A stretch of 64,000 bases of DNA from the NCBI RefSeq assembly GCF_007859635.1, contig NZ_CP042306.1, forward strand, positions 2,666,001-2,730,000. Reading direction: 5' to 3'. Positions 54,821-62,327 of the stretch are shown piece after piece. The stretch is from Sphingomonas panacisoli. Lineage in GTDB: Bacteria; Pseudomonadota; Alphaproteobacteria; Sphingomonadales; Sphingomonadaceae. A program made the translations under genes and the position numbers. Below the pieces are notes generated by a model that saw only the letters and a program-made list of their open reading frames with translations, did not search any database and was not told where the DNA came from. How positions within the stretch are numbered: position 1 is the first letter of the stretch; each line of letters opens with the position of its first letter.

Positions 54821-55872
54821 ACCAGCCGGTCGTCAGCGTCGTCATGGCGGCGTATAACGGTGCTGACCTGATCGGCGAGACGCTCGACAGCCTGTGGGCA
54901 CAAAGCTTCGCCGATTTCGAAGTCATCGTCGTCGACGATTGTTCGACCGACGACACGCTCGACGTCTTGCGCGCCTGCCCCGATCCGCGCCTGCGCATCA
55001 TCGCCGCCAAGCACAACGCCGGCCCGGTCCGCAGTCGGAACCGCGCCTTCGCCAAGGCACGCGGGCGGTACGTTGCCGGGCTCGACCAGGACGATATCTG
55101 CCTGCCGGAACGCTTTGCCCGCCAGGTCGCCTATCTCGATGCCCATCTCGACATCGTTCTGCTCGGGACCGCCGCCGCGATCCTGGAGGACGGCACGGTC
55201 ACGTCGAGCATCAAATCGCCGGTCACAACACCACGGCTGGTCGAATGGCTCCTGCACATCGAAAATCCGCTGGTCTGGTCGACGGTGATGGTCCGCCGTA
55301 ACGCCGTACCCGCAGGCGACTTTACGCGGCCCGATTTCCTCTATGCGGAGGATTTCGATCTCTACAATCGAATGGCGCGGATCGGCGGGATCGCACGGCT
55401 CGACGATCCGTCGCTTCTCTACCGCAAGCATGAGCGCGGCGCGTCGAAACGCTATGTCGATACGATGCAGGCCAGCGCAACGCGCGTGCTCGAGGAAAGC
55501 TATGCCGCCGCCGGTGCGCAGAACCCCTATGCCGATGCGCGGCTGATCGTCGATCATCTGATGCGCGGCACCCCCGTGCCCGATCGCATGACGCTCGAAC
55601 GGCTGGGCGAACTGATCGGCGAACTGCAGGCCGACTTCCTCGCGAGCCGCGCGGTCGACGAGGAAAGCCTGGCGATGATCCGTTGGGAAACCGCGCTTCG
55701 TTGGGGCAAGGTCGTTCGCACCGCGCTCAAGGCGGGTACGATCGGCCTCGCCGCCGCGATGGCGGTACGCCCCGATCATCTCGGCATGGGCTATTCGAGC
55801 GTCGACGAACTGCTGACCGCCACCATGGTCGGCGGCGCGCGCAACGCCATCCGCCGCAACCGCGCGGCCTGA
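54817..55872 (+). CDS. Family 2 glycosyltransferase
   Basis: The 351-residue product has a GT-A fold with V-S-V-V-M-A-A-Y-N-G (about 6-15), the nucleotide-sugar Asp in V-V-D-D-C-S (about 38-43), and A-G-L-D-Q-D-D (about 83-89) for metal binding. Y-A-E-D-F-D-L (about 176-182) holds a probable catalytic base. A helical C-terminal region of about 140 residues follows and is not typical. No membrane segment is obvious. The ATG at 54817 overlaps the fusion gene stop (ATGA), so the two are one transcription and translation unit. It may add the modified sugar made by that enzyme to an unknown acceptor. Confidence 0.9.
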   Translation: MNQPVVSVVMAAYNGADLIGETLDSLWAQSFADFEVIVVDDCSTDDTLDVLRACPDPRLRIIAAKHNAGPVRSRNRAFAKARGRYVAGLDQDDICLPERFARQVAYLDAHLDIVLLGTAAAILEDGTVTSSIKSPVTTPRLVEWLLHIENPLVWSTVMVRRNAVPAGDFTRPDFLYAEDFDLYNRMARIGGIARLDDPSLLYRKHERGASKRYVDTMQASATRVLEESYAAAGAQNPYADARLIVDHLMRGTPVPDRMTLERLGELIGELQADFLASRAVDEESLAMIRWETALRWGKVVRTALKAGTIGLAAAMAVRPDHLGMGYSSVDELLTATMVGGARNAIRRNRAA

Positions 55873-55944
55873 CCCCCTTCCCGCGCGACCGCTTGACTGT
55901 CGCGCGGCTTTGTCGTCCGATGCCGCGCGGGGGGGGGATAAGCG

Positions 55945-57177
55945 ATGGTGACAGGATCACGATGGCTCGTGCTGGCCTTGGCCGGATCGGCGATATCGGG
56001 CTGCGTATCGATGCGACCGACGATGACGAGCTTCTCGGTCGATTATAACCGCGTCGTCGCCGACACGCGCGACCGCATGATCCTGCTGAACGTCGTCCGA
56101 TCGGCCTATCGCGAGCCGACCTATTATACCGCGTTCACGCAGATCGAGGGGAGTTTGAGCATGAGCGGGTCGGTCGGCGCGGATGCCGCCAACCTGATCG
56201 GCCCCGGCCCCGCATCGGTGACGCCCACCGTCAGCGGCAGCTTCGCCAACGCGCCGACCTTTGCGATCATCCCGCTCAACAGCGACGAATTCTCCAAAGG
56301 TATGCTCGCCCCGATCGGCCCAGACACGATCCGATTGTTCCTGTCGCAGGGCTGGCGTCCCAAGATGCTCGCGCCGCTGGTCGTGCAGAAGGTCGAATGT
56401 CTCTACCAGGATCAGGTGATCGGCGAAGTTCGCAACGAACCCGGCGGCTACACGCCGGGCGTGACCGCCGCATCGTTCGAGAAGATCGTGTTCTACACCG
56501 GACCGCTGGCGAAGGGCGATGTCTATACCGCCACCGTGCCGGGCAAGGATGCGATGAAGTTGCTGGCCGGCGGCGCGCTCGACAAGTTCGACATCACGGA
56601 GACCGCGTCGCCGATCGACCCGACGCTCACGACCGTCACGATGACCGCCAAGGCGGACCAGAACCTGGATGCGCGGCTGCCGCAGGAGTTCGCGTCGACG
56701 TGCCGGACGTTCCTGACTAAGCCCAATCGCGAGACCAGCAGCTTCAAGGGATTGGTGGAATCGACCGCCGAGGCGGTGAGCGTCAGCGGCCTGATCACCG
56801 CAGGCGGCGACCGGCGGCCGGATGCGCCGCGCAACGAGTTGTCGATGAACATCGTGTTTCGATCGACCGACGGCATCGTCTATTATCTCGGCGAGCGGCT
56901 GCGGGCGACGATGGAAGGCAAGATCCCTGACACCGATACCGACGGCGACGTGCTGTTCAGGGTCGGCCGCGACGTACCGGGCGCCGCCGCGGTCGCGATC
57001 GATCATCGCGGGTCGCGCTGGTCGATCTACGCATCGGACATCGGCGACCGCGAGGCTGGTTCGGGTGCGATCGTCGACCGATCGCTGCAGGTTATCGCCT
57101 TGCTCAACCAGCTCATTTCCGCGCAGACGAGCACCAAGGAATTCTCTCGCGCGCCGGCGACGGTGCGCGTGCGCTAG
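55945..57177 (+). CDS. Predicted lipoprotein of unknown function
   Basis: The 410-residue product has a lipobox signal (L-A-L-A-G-S-A-I-S-G-C, Cys20) and a large polar domain. I recognise no family. It contains V-V-R-S-A-Y-R-E-P-T-Y-Y near 51-62, then a Gly/Pro/Ala-rich stretch, I-R-L-F-L-S-Q-G-W near 129-137, R-N-E-L-S-M-N-I-V-F-R-S-T-D-G-I-V-Y-Y-L-G-E near 296-318 as two strands, and Q-V-I-A-L-L-N-Q-L-I near 382-391 as a helix. It lies 72 bp after the glycosyltransferase gene, so it may be in the same operon. A clear hairpin follows the stop. Outer-membrane location is inferred. Confidence 0.75.
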   Translation: MVTGSRWLVLALAGSAISGCVSMRPTMTSFSVDYNRVVADTRDRMILLNVVRSAYREPTYYTAFTQIEGSLSMSGSVGADAANLIGPGPASVTPTVSGSFANAPTFAIIPLNSDEFSKGMLAPIGPDTIRLFLSQGWRPKMLAPLVVQKVECLYQDQVIGEVRNEPGGYTPGVTAASFEKIVFYTGPLAKGDVYTATVPGKDAMKLLAGGALDKFDITETASPIDPTLTTVTMTAKADQNLDARLPQEFASTCRTFLTKPNRETSSFKGLVESTAEAVSVSGLITAGGDRRPDAPRNELSMNIVFRSTDGIVYYLGERLRATMEGKIPDTDTDGDVLFRVGRDVPGAAAVAIDHRGSRWSIYASDIGDREAGSGAIVDRSLQVIALLNQLISAQTSTKEFSRAPATVRVR

Positions 57178-57242
57178 GCGAACGCAGCGAGGGCGCTCGC
57201 GGACATGCCCGCGCCGGCATCCGAGCGCGCAGGACGCGAAAA

Positions 57243-57276
57243 AGCCCGCGGTCGCTAGGACTCGCGGGCTTATTTG
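57243..57276 (+). terminator. Rho-independent-like terminator of the lipoprotein gene
   Basis: AAGCCCGCG (57243-57251) pairs perfectly with CGCGGGCTT (57264-57272), with a 12-base loop, then ATTTG follows. It lies 66 bp after the stop. Confidence 0.6.
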
Positions 57277-57499
57277 CGTGGTGGCGTTGGTTGCGGGGAC
57301 AGGATTAATGCGCTGCAGTACGTTGTGTCGCGTATCGGCTTAGACGCACCCTAAACGTCACGATTCCGGAAACTATTCGCAAAGCGGCTGTTTCAACTGT
57401 CCGGAGAGTTGAAGCAGAGGTTGTTTTGGTAAAGCTGGCCAAGCCTGATCAGCATCCTCAAGCCGGATCTATATGTGGGGACCGCCAATGACGCTGCAT

Positions 57500-57660
57500 C
57501 CTTCCAATCGGAAGGGTCTTGGAAGGGTCGATGGAATGGCGGGGGCGCAGTTTTCAGCGGGTTTGGAAGGGTTGGAAGGGTCTCTTACATTCTTCCGCAC
57601 ACATGCGCGCATGTGTGCGCGCAATCCTAAAACCCTTCCAATGCTTCCAACCTTCCAGAT
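57500..57660. repeat. TTGGAAGGGT repeats flanking a 24-bp perfect palindrome
   Basis: TTGGAAGGGT occurs at 57519-57528, 57563-57572 and 57572-57581, and its inverse ACCCTTCCAA at 57632-57641 with partial copies after it. A partial copy pairs as a small hairpin near 57500-57515. Between the forward and reverse copies lies a perfect 24-bp palindrome at 57596-57619 (core ACACATGCGCGCATGTGT). The layout is iteron-like or a large cruciform. There is no coding frame with good character. Similar units may exist elsewhere in the genome. Confidence 0.7.
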
Positions 57661-58284
57661 CAAGGAAAATATCAAAGTATTATCTGCTACTTATATGAAT
57701 CTGTTTGGGGCCATATGCTTCCTCAAACCTTTCAACCTTGGAAGCTTTTCGACAAAGCGCAACGCACAAACGCCCCCGGTTGGGTCCTCTTGTCCTACTT
57801 AGCCGCAATGCGGTGCGGCAGCGCGTTGCGCGCGAAACTGATTGGTCTCAGACACATTCGTGTTTTTGATTGGCTTTATTGTTTCGCTATTTAACTCCCG
57901 GTCGTGACACGAGGATACCCTGTTGGTCAGTCAGCACCATTGGCCAACATTTGGATGCAGATGTGCGCGCGAGGTTTTGGATATTCACGCCCGCAGGTCG
58001 CAAGTGCGCGCCACCCCTATCCGTTGAGCGAGCTCCACCGACCAGCCGATCGCGGATGCGCGCGCCCAAGGTATTCTGCCCGTCCTGCTCGAAAATCACG
58101 ACACGCTGATGCGATTCATTGCCGCGCAGAGCGTCGCCCGCACGGTGCGGCTGCTCCTGGGTCGAGAACTGTCAGGCAGCTGTTCGCAAAATATCGTCAA
58201 AAGCCGCCGTTGTGCCTACACCTAGCAGGCTTGATGACGCCGCCGATGACTGGCCGGCGGCCTCTCCCACACCATTGAAAACTT

Positions 58285-59613
58285 TTAGATGTAGCGCACC
58301 CGCGCAGCAGATTGGCGTCGCCGCATCGAAGCCCCGATCGCCCCGAACCCGACAATCATCATTGCCCACGTCGCCGGCTCGGGCACTGCGCCAAACAGGT
58401 TCCGATTAAAGGCGTAGGCACCAAGCTGATAGCCAGAGGCCAATCCCTGCTGATCATCGAAGCTAAAGTGGATGCCGCCGTATTCCCGGCTCTTCGAATC
58501 ATCGAGCGCTGCCGCATCGAAGCTATCCCAACAACGTGTACCGACAGTGTTGGTGGCGCAGAATCCGACCCCGGTCCCATATACAAGATCAAGAATACTT
58601 GCCGCGGTACCGGCGACGGTCGAATGCGCGGAAATGTAGCTCTGGAACGGTGGCGCTACCAGCAACGACTGCCATGTCGGATCGGCGGTCGTGAGTGGGT
58701 TGCCGTCGATGTCTGCGTTCTGGATCGCGGTCACGGGGCGCCAGATGTTATACAGGTTCTTAGCGTCGAACGCGGTAATCGGCGCGTCGGCGATTGCAGT
58801 GGTCAGCGTCGCGAAAATGCGAGCGTTTTCCAGTGGGGACTTTCCGCTCGCCAGTGATTGGTCGATCGCGGCTGCGAGATAGGGGCGCTCTGGATCGTTT
58901 TCCCAAAAGAATGCGCTGGCCGTCTGATCCGCAGTTCGAACGATGCTGTTAATCGAGCCTATCGCCTCGACGTCGTTGAGCGAAACCGCATAGGCAATGC
59001 TGTCGAGCGCCGGTGGTGGTCCCGGTCGAAATTGCGTCGGCGACGTCATCACGAACGGCGTCGCGGTCGCGAACTGACCGTCGACGGGAAATCCTGGCCC
59101 CGGGGTGGTAGGCACATAATTTCCAGGTTGCCCGGTAGGTGTGTAGGTCGGAAACGGCGCGATAAACCCATCACTCGCGCGCGCGGCGATCGTCGCGCTG
59201 GCGAAAGCCTGGCCGGTTGCCATGCCTGTCGTCTTGGCGCTGCCATTGCCGATTGTCGCGAGGCTGGCAGTCAGCGCCGCGTCGAACGCTGCCGTCTTTG
59301 TCGGATAAAGGTTCACCAGGACGTCGTGGGCCGCAACCGCAGCCGCCGCGCGCGAATCGCCGCCGCCGTTGGCGACACTGCCGGTGTAGCTGCGGTCCGG
59401 CGAGCCCATGGTCGCGTTGATTGCGTCATGCACCGCGATATTGACCATCGCATACGCCCGCCCGCCGAGACCTGGATCGCCGTCGATATTCGCCATCGCT
59501 ATTTGGTTCCAGTACAGGACCGGATCACCACCAGGCGCGACTTGCGCACTTGCCGGAACCGTAACGAAAGTCAGCGCCGCAAACCCAGCCGCCGCCGCCA
59601 CTTTGTTTTGCAT
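58285..59613 (-). CDS. Vanadium haloperoxidase/PAP2-like protein with PEPxxWA sorting signal
   Basis: The 442-residue product has a signal peptide (to A-S-A-Q near 24) and an all-helical domain like vanadium chloroperoxidases and type 2 acid phosphatases. Visible segments are N-I-W-R-P-V-T-A-I near 284-292, S-Y-I-S-A-H-S-T-V-A-G-T-A near 324-336 with the conserved His, and S-R-E-Y-G-G-I-H-F near 378-386 with the terminal His. The C-terminus is V-P-E-P-A-T-W-A-M-M-I-V-G-F-G and M-R-R-R, an exosortase signal. Haloperoxidase versus phosphatase activity cannot be told from sequence alone. It is transcribed alone. Confidence 0.88.
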   Translation of the reverse strand: MQNKVAAAAGFAALTFVTVPASAQVAPGGDPVLYWNQIAMANIDGDPGLGGRAYAMVNIAVHDAINATMGSPDRSYTGSVANGGGDSRAAAAVAAHDVLVNLYPTKTAAFDAALTASLATIGNGSAKTTGMATGQAFASATIAARASDGFIAPFPTYTPTGQPGNYVPTTPGPGFPVDGQFATATPFVMTSPTQFRPGPPPALDSIAYAVSLNDVEAIGSINSIVRTADQTASAFFWENDPERPYLAAAIDQSLASGKSPLENARIFATLTTAIADAPITAFDAKNLYNIWRPVTAIQNADIDGNPLTTADPTWQSLLVAPPFQSYISAHSTVAGTAASILDLVYGTGVGFCATNTVGTRCWDSFDAAALDDSKSREYGGIHFSFDDQQGLASGYQLGAYAFNRNLFGAVPEPATWAMMIVGFGAIGASMRRRQSAARVRYI

Positions 59614-59988
59614 CTCTCGAACTCCCCATGTTGACGTGTCCGCCGCGTTTTGCGCGTCGGCGTAATTCAGCGCGGGAATGGTGGAGTCGCGCGATGTGCG
59701 GCCACTTCCCGTGGGGATGGCTTGGTTAAAAGGCGCGAAATGATCCTGCGGACAGTCGGAAAAGATTCTGTCCCAGTTTTTTTCCAGAATTGATCGCGGT
59801 TTTGTGCGGGACTTGCGCTTTTCCGGACTGCATCAAGTCGATTATGATACAGGACGGCCGTCGCCCGCGTGAAGGCGGGCTCCAATTTAACGCGACCGCG
59901 CCGGAGCTCCGCGGACGAACACCAAGATGCTGATTTGCATCAAGTTTGCTTTAACGGCGTCGTATCCTTTTTGACTTAGGTCGAAGGT
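59614..59988. other. Intergenic region between haloperoxidase-like and EAL genes
   Basis: This 375-bp region holds divergent upstream DNA. It includes a short hairpin GCCCGCGTGAAGGCGGGC near 59863-59880 and an AT-rich part toward 59940-59975 likely to hold the EAL gene promoter. No gene or clear regulatory motif was recognised. Confidence 0.5.
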
Positions 59989-61590
59989 GTGGAACGCTCG
60001 ATCAAGCCATCTACCGCGATTCGCTTCGCACTACCGTGCGCGACAGTTGCGGCCGCCGTTTTCGCGGCCTCCACAATCAATATCAGTGCCGCGGCTTTGT
60101 TCGGGGTGACGGCCATCGGCCTGCTTGTGTGGGCCTGGCGACTGCGGCGGGACGTCAGCATTGCGGCACAGCGGAACGACGTGGCGAGCAGCGATATGTC
60201 GTCATCGCATAGGCTCGGTAACGACGTCGCCGCGATCGAAGAGCAGATCGCGTCGCTCAACCACCGGCTAGCGACGGCGCATCCGATCAGCGGCTTGCCG
60301 ATGCGCGAGGCGTTGCTCGCGCAGATGAAGGCAGACCGCGCCGGCTTGCTCGGCGCGATCGCTTTTGCCGATTTCGACCGTTTGACTGCGTTCGACCCAG
60401 CGCTCGGTGAGCGCATTTTTGCTGCGTCGACCTCGCGGCTGCGCAGCATGCTGCCTCCGAGCCGTTTCGTCGCGCAGGTCGATCGCGGGCATGTCGGGCT
60501 GTGGTTCGGCGGCGACGTCGACGAAGCGGCCGCGCACGCCGAACTCGATGCGATCGGCTATGCGCTCGGCGAAGAGATCGAGGACAACGGTACCGTCATC
60601 ATTCCCCAAATCAAGATCCGGCAAGCGCGGTTCGACGAGGCGGATGGGATCGAGGCCGGGGCCTTCGTCGCGCGCACGCTGGCATCGTTCACGCTCGCGA
60701 CGGGGGCGACCGCGACGCCAGATCAACCGGTCGTCGATTATGCCGGCCTCGCGCGCGATCGCTACGCCCTCGAACAGGATTTACGGCAAGCCATGTCGCG
60801 GCGCGAATTGCGGCTCGAATTCCAGCCGCTGATCGATGCCGGGGCGGGACGCGTTTGCGGCGCCGAAGCGCTGATCCGCTGGGATCATGCCGAGCGCGGC
60901 GCGATCCCGCCGGCGCGCTTCATTCCGATCGTCGAGGCGATGGGGATGGCGAGCGAGATCGGCATGTGGGCATTGAACGCCGCCGCGCGAGAGGTGCAGC
61001 AGTGGGCGGCGCAGGGGCTCGATCCGTTGCGGGTCGCGGTGAACGTGTCGGGGCTGCAGCTCGAGCGCGACGACTTGCCGATCCTCGTCCAGCGTACGCT
61101 CGAACGGCACGAGCTTGGGCCCACCGCGCTCGAGATCGAGCTGACGGAGAGCGTTGCGACCAGCGACGCCAAGCATTGCCGACGTATATTCCAGGAATTG
61201 CGCGCGATGGGAGTGAAGCTGGCGGTCGATGATTTCGGCACCGGCTATTCGGGGTTCAGCTCGCTGCGGGCGCTCGCCTTCGACAAGATCAAGATCGATC
61301 GAGAATTCGTTGCCGACGTCGATATGCGCACGGACAGCCAGGCGATCTGCCAGTCGATCGTCGCGCTCGGCCGCGGTCTCGGCATTCGCGTGCTTGCCGA
61401 AGGCGTCGAGCGGCGAGAGGAATATGAATGGCTGCGCCGCCATGGATGTCGGCACTTCCAGGGATATTATTTCGCGCGACCGATGAGCAACGACGCGTTC
61501 GTCGCGTTCGTTCGAGATACTGCGAGACTGACTGACTTGTTGCGGCTCGGCGTCACGCCGGACCAGATCGAAGAAAAGTTGAGGGCATGA
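59989..61590 (+). CDS. Cyclic-di-GMP phosphodiesterase (degenerate GGDEF-EAL)
   Basis: The 533-residue product starts at GTG 59989 (after GAAGG) and has two N-terminal membrane segments (about 10-28 and 32-50). A GGDEF-like domain follows in which the GG(D/E)EF signature is replaced by R-G-H-V-G (about 167-171), so it should not make cyclic-di-GMP. The EAL domain has E-A-L-I-R-W (about 294-299), N-V-S-G, E-L-T-E-S, D-D-F-G-T-G-Y-S-G (about 413-421), K-I-D-R-E-F-V and E-G-V-E, so hydrolysis is likely. Its stop overlaps the LysM gene start by four bases. Confidence 0.93.
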   Translation: MERSIKPSTAIRFALPCATVAAAVFAASTINISAAALFGVTAIGLLVWAWRLRRDVSIAAQRNDVASSDMSSSHRLGNDVAAIEEQIASLNHRLATAHPISGLPMREALLAQMKADRAGLLGAIAFADFDRLTAFDPALGERIFAASTSRLRSMLPPSRFVAQVDRGHVGLWFGGDVDEAAAHAELDAIGYALGEEIEDNGTVIIPQIKIRQARFDEADGIEAGAFVARTLASFTLATGATATPDQPVVDYAGLARDRYALEQDLRQAMSRRELRLEFQPLIDAGAGRVCGAEALIRWDHAERGAIPPARFIPIVEAMGMASEIGMWALNAAAREVQQWAAQGLDPLRVAVNVSGLQLERDDLPILVQRTLERHELGPTALEIELTESVATSDAKHCRRIFQELRAMGVKLAVDDFGTGYSGFSSLRALAFDKIKIDREFVADVDMRTDSQAICQSIVALGRGLGIRVLAEGVERREEYEWLRRHGCRHFQGYYFARPMSNDAFVAFVRDTARLTDLLRLGVTPDQIEEKLRA

Positions 61591-62327
61591 GTATGCGTAT
61601 CGGGATCATCGCCGCGGGGCTGGGCGCGTCGGTACTGGCGGGGTGCGGCGGGCCAAGCCGAGTCAACCCCGCCCCGACGCCGCCCACCGCCGGGGTCACG
61701 GCGGCGAACGAGACCGAGCTGGCGTTCGGCCTGCTCATGCAGGGCAAGGAAGGCTCCGCCGCAGGCAAGCTCAAATCGATCCTGAAGCGCGATCCGATGA
61801 ATCCCACGGCCACGATGCTCGCCGGGTCGATCAAAGGCGATCCCAAGGATCTGCTCGGTCCGCAGAGCTATCCCTACACGGTGCGAGCCGGCGATACGAT
61901 GGAGGGGCTGGCGCAGCGCTTCCTCGGCAATCGGCTCAAAGCGTATCAGCTGGTCCGCTACAATGGCCTGAGGGCTCCGGTGACGCTGGCTGGGGGGCAG
62001 ATGCTTCGCATTCCGGGCGAGCCGCCGCGGCCCGAACCCGTGCGGCGTGCGGAACCCGAGCCAGCCAGACCGGTCGCCGCTCCCGCGGCGCCGAAGCCCA
62101 GGGTCGTAGCGGTCAAGCCGGCAGCGCCTGCGACCAATCCCGGCACCAATCCCGTCGCGGCGCGCCAGTTGCGGACGGCAGGACTGGCGGCGCTCAATCA
62201 AGGCGGGGTCGATCGCGCGGTCGGCCTTCTGCGCCGGGCAAAGCAGCTCGATCCGTCCAATCCGCTGATCGCGCGCGACCTGACCCGCGCCGAGCGGATC
62301 GCCGCGACGGTACGGGCGCGCAAGTGA
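61587..62327 (+). CDS. LysM-domain lipoprotein with TPR-like segments
   Basis: The 246-residue product has a lipobox (S-V-L-A-G-C near 15-20), a TPR-like N-terminal part (about 45-80), and a LysM domain at about 95-141 (Y-T-V-R-A-G-D-T-M-E and Q-M-L-R-I-P), which binds peptidoglycan glycans. A Pro/Ala-rich linker and another TPR-like pair of helices (about 190-240) follow. It overlaps the EAL gene by four bases and its stop overlaps the kinase GTG start (GTGA). The three genes thus form a tight unit. Confidence 0.88.
   Translation: MSMRIGIIAAGLGASVLAGCGGPSRVNPAPTPPTAGVTAANETELAFGLLMQGKEGSAAGKLKSILKRDPMNPTATMLAGSIKGDPKDLLGPQSYPYTVRAGDTMEGLAQRFLGNRLKAYQLVRYNGLRAPVTLAGGQMLRIPGEPPRPEPVRRAEPEPARPVAAPAAPKPRVVAVKPAAPATNPGTNPVAARQLRTAGLAALNQGGVDRAVGLLRRAKQLDPSNPLIARDLTRAERIAATVRARK

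Larger units (their letters stand above)
57178..58284. other. Long non-coding region with repeats and lower GC
   Basis: This 1107-bp stretch has no gene I can support. It starts with the terminator of the lipoprotein gene, then holds a repeat cluster at 57500-57660, an AT-rich part (about 57660-57900), and a GC-rich end. A short frame near 58033-58227 encodes a run with L-P-V-L-L-E-N-H-D-T-L-M-R and A-Q-S-V-A-R-T-V-R-L-L-L-G but is cut by stops on both sides and has no start; it may be a remnant of a gene. The change in base composition and the repeats suggest an old insertion site. Confidence 0.5.

Noticed and set aside
57473..57802. 109-codon frame in the repeat-rich gap
   Set aside because: It reads through the iteron-like repeats and palindrome, has no ribosome site and no protein-like composition.
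58033..58227. Short frame encoding a run that looks protein-like in the gene desert
   Set aside because: No start codon and stops on both sides; at most a gene remnant, and I could not identify the family.
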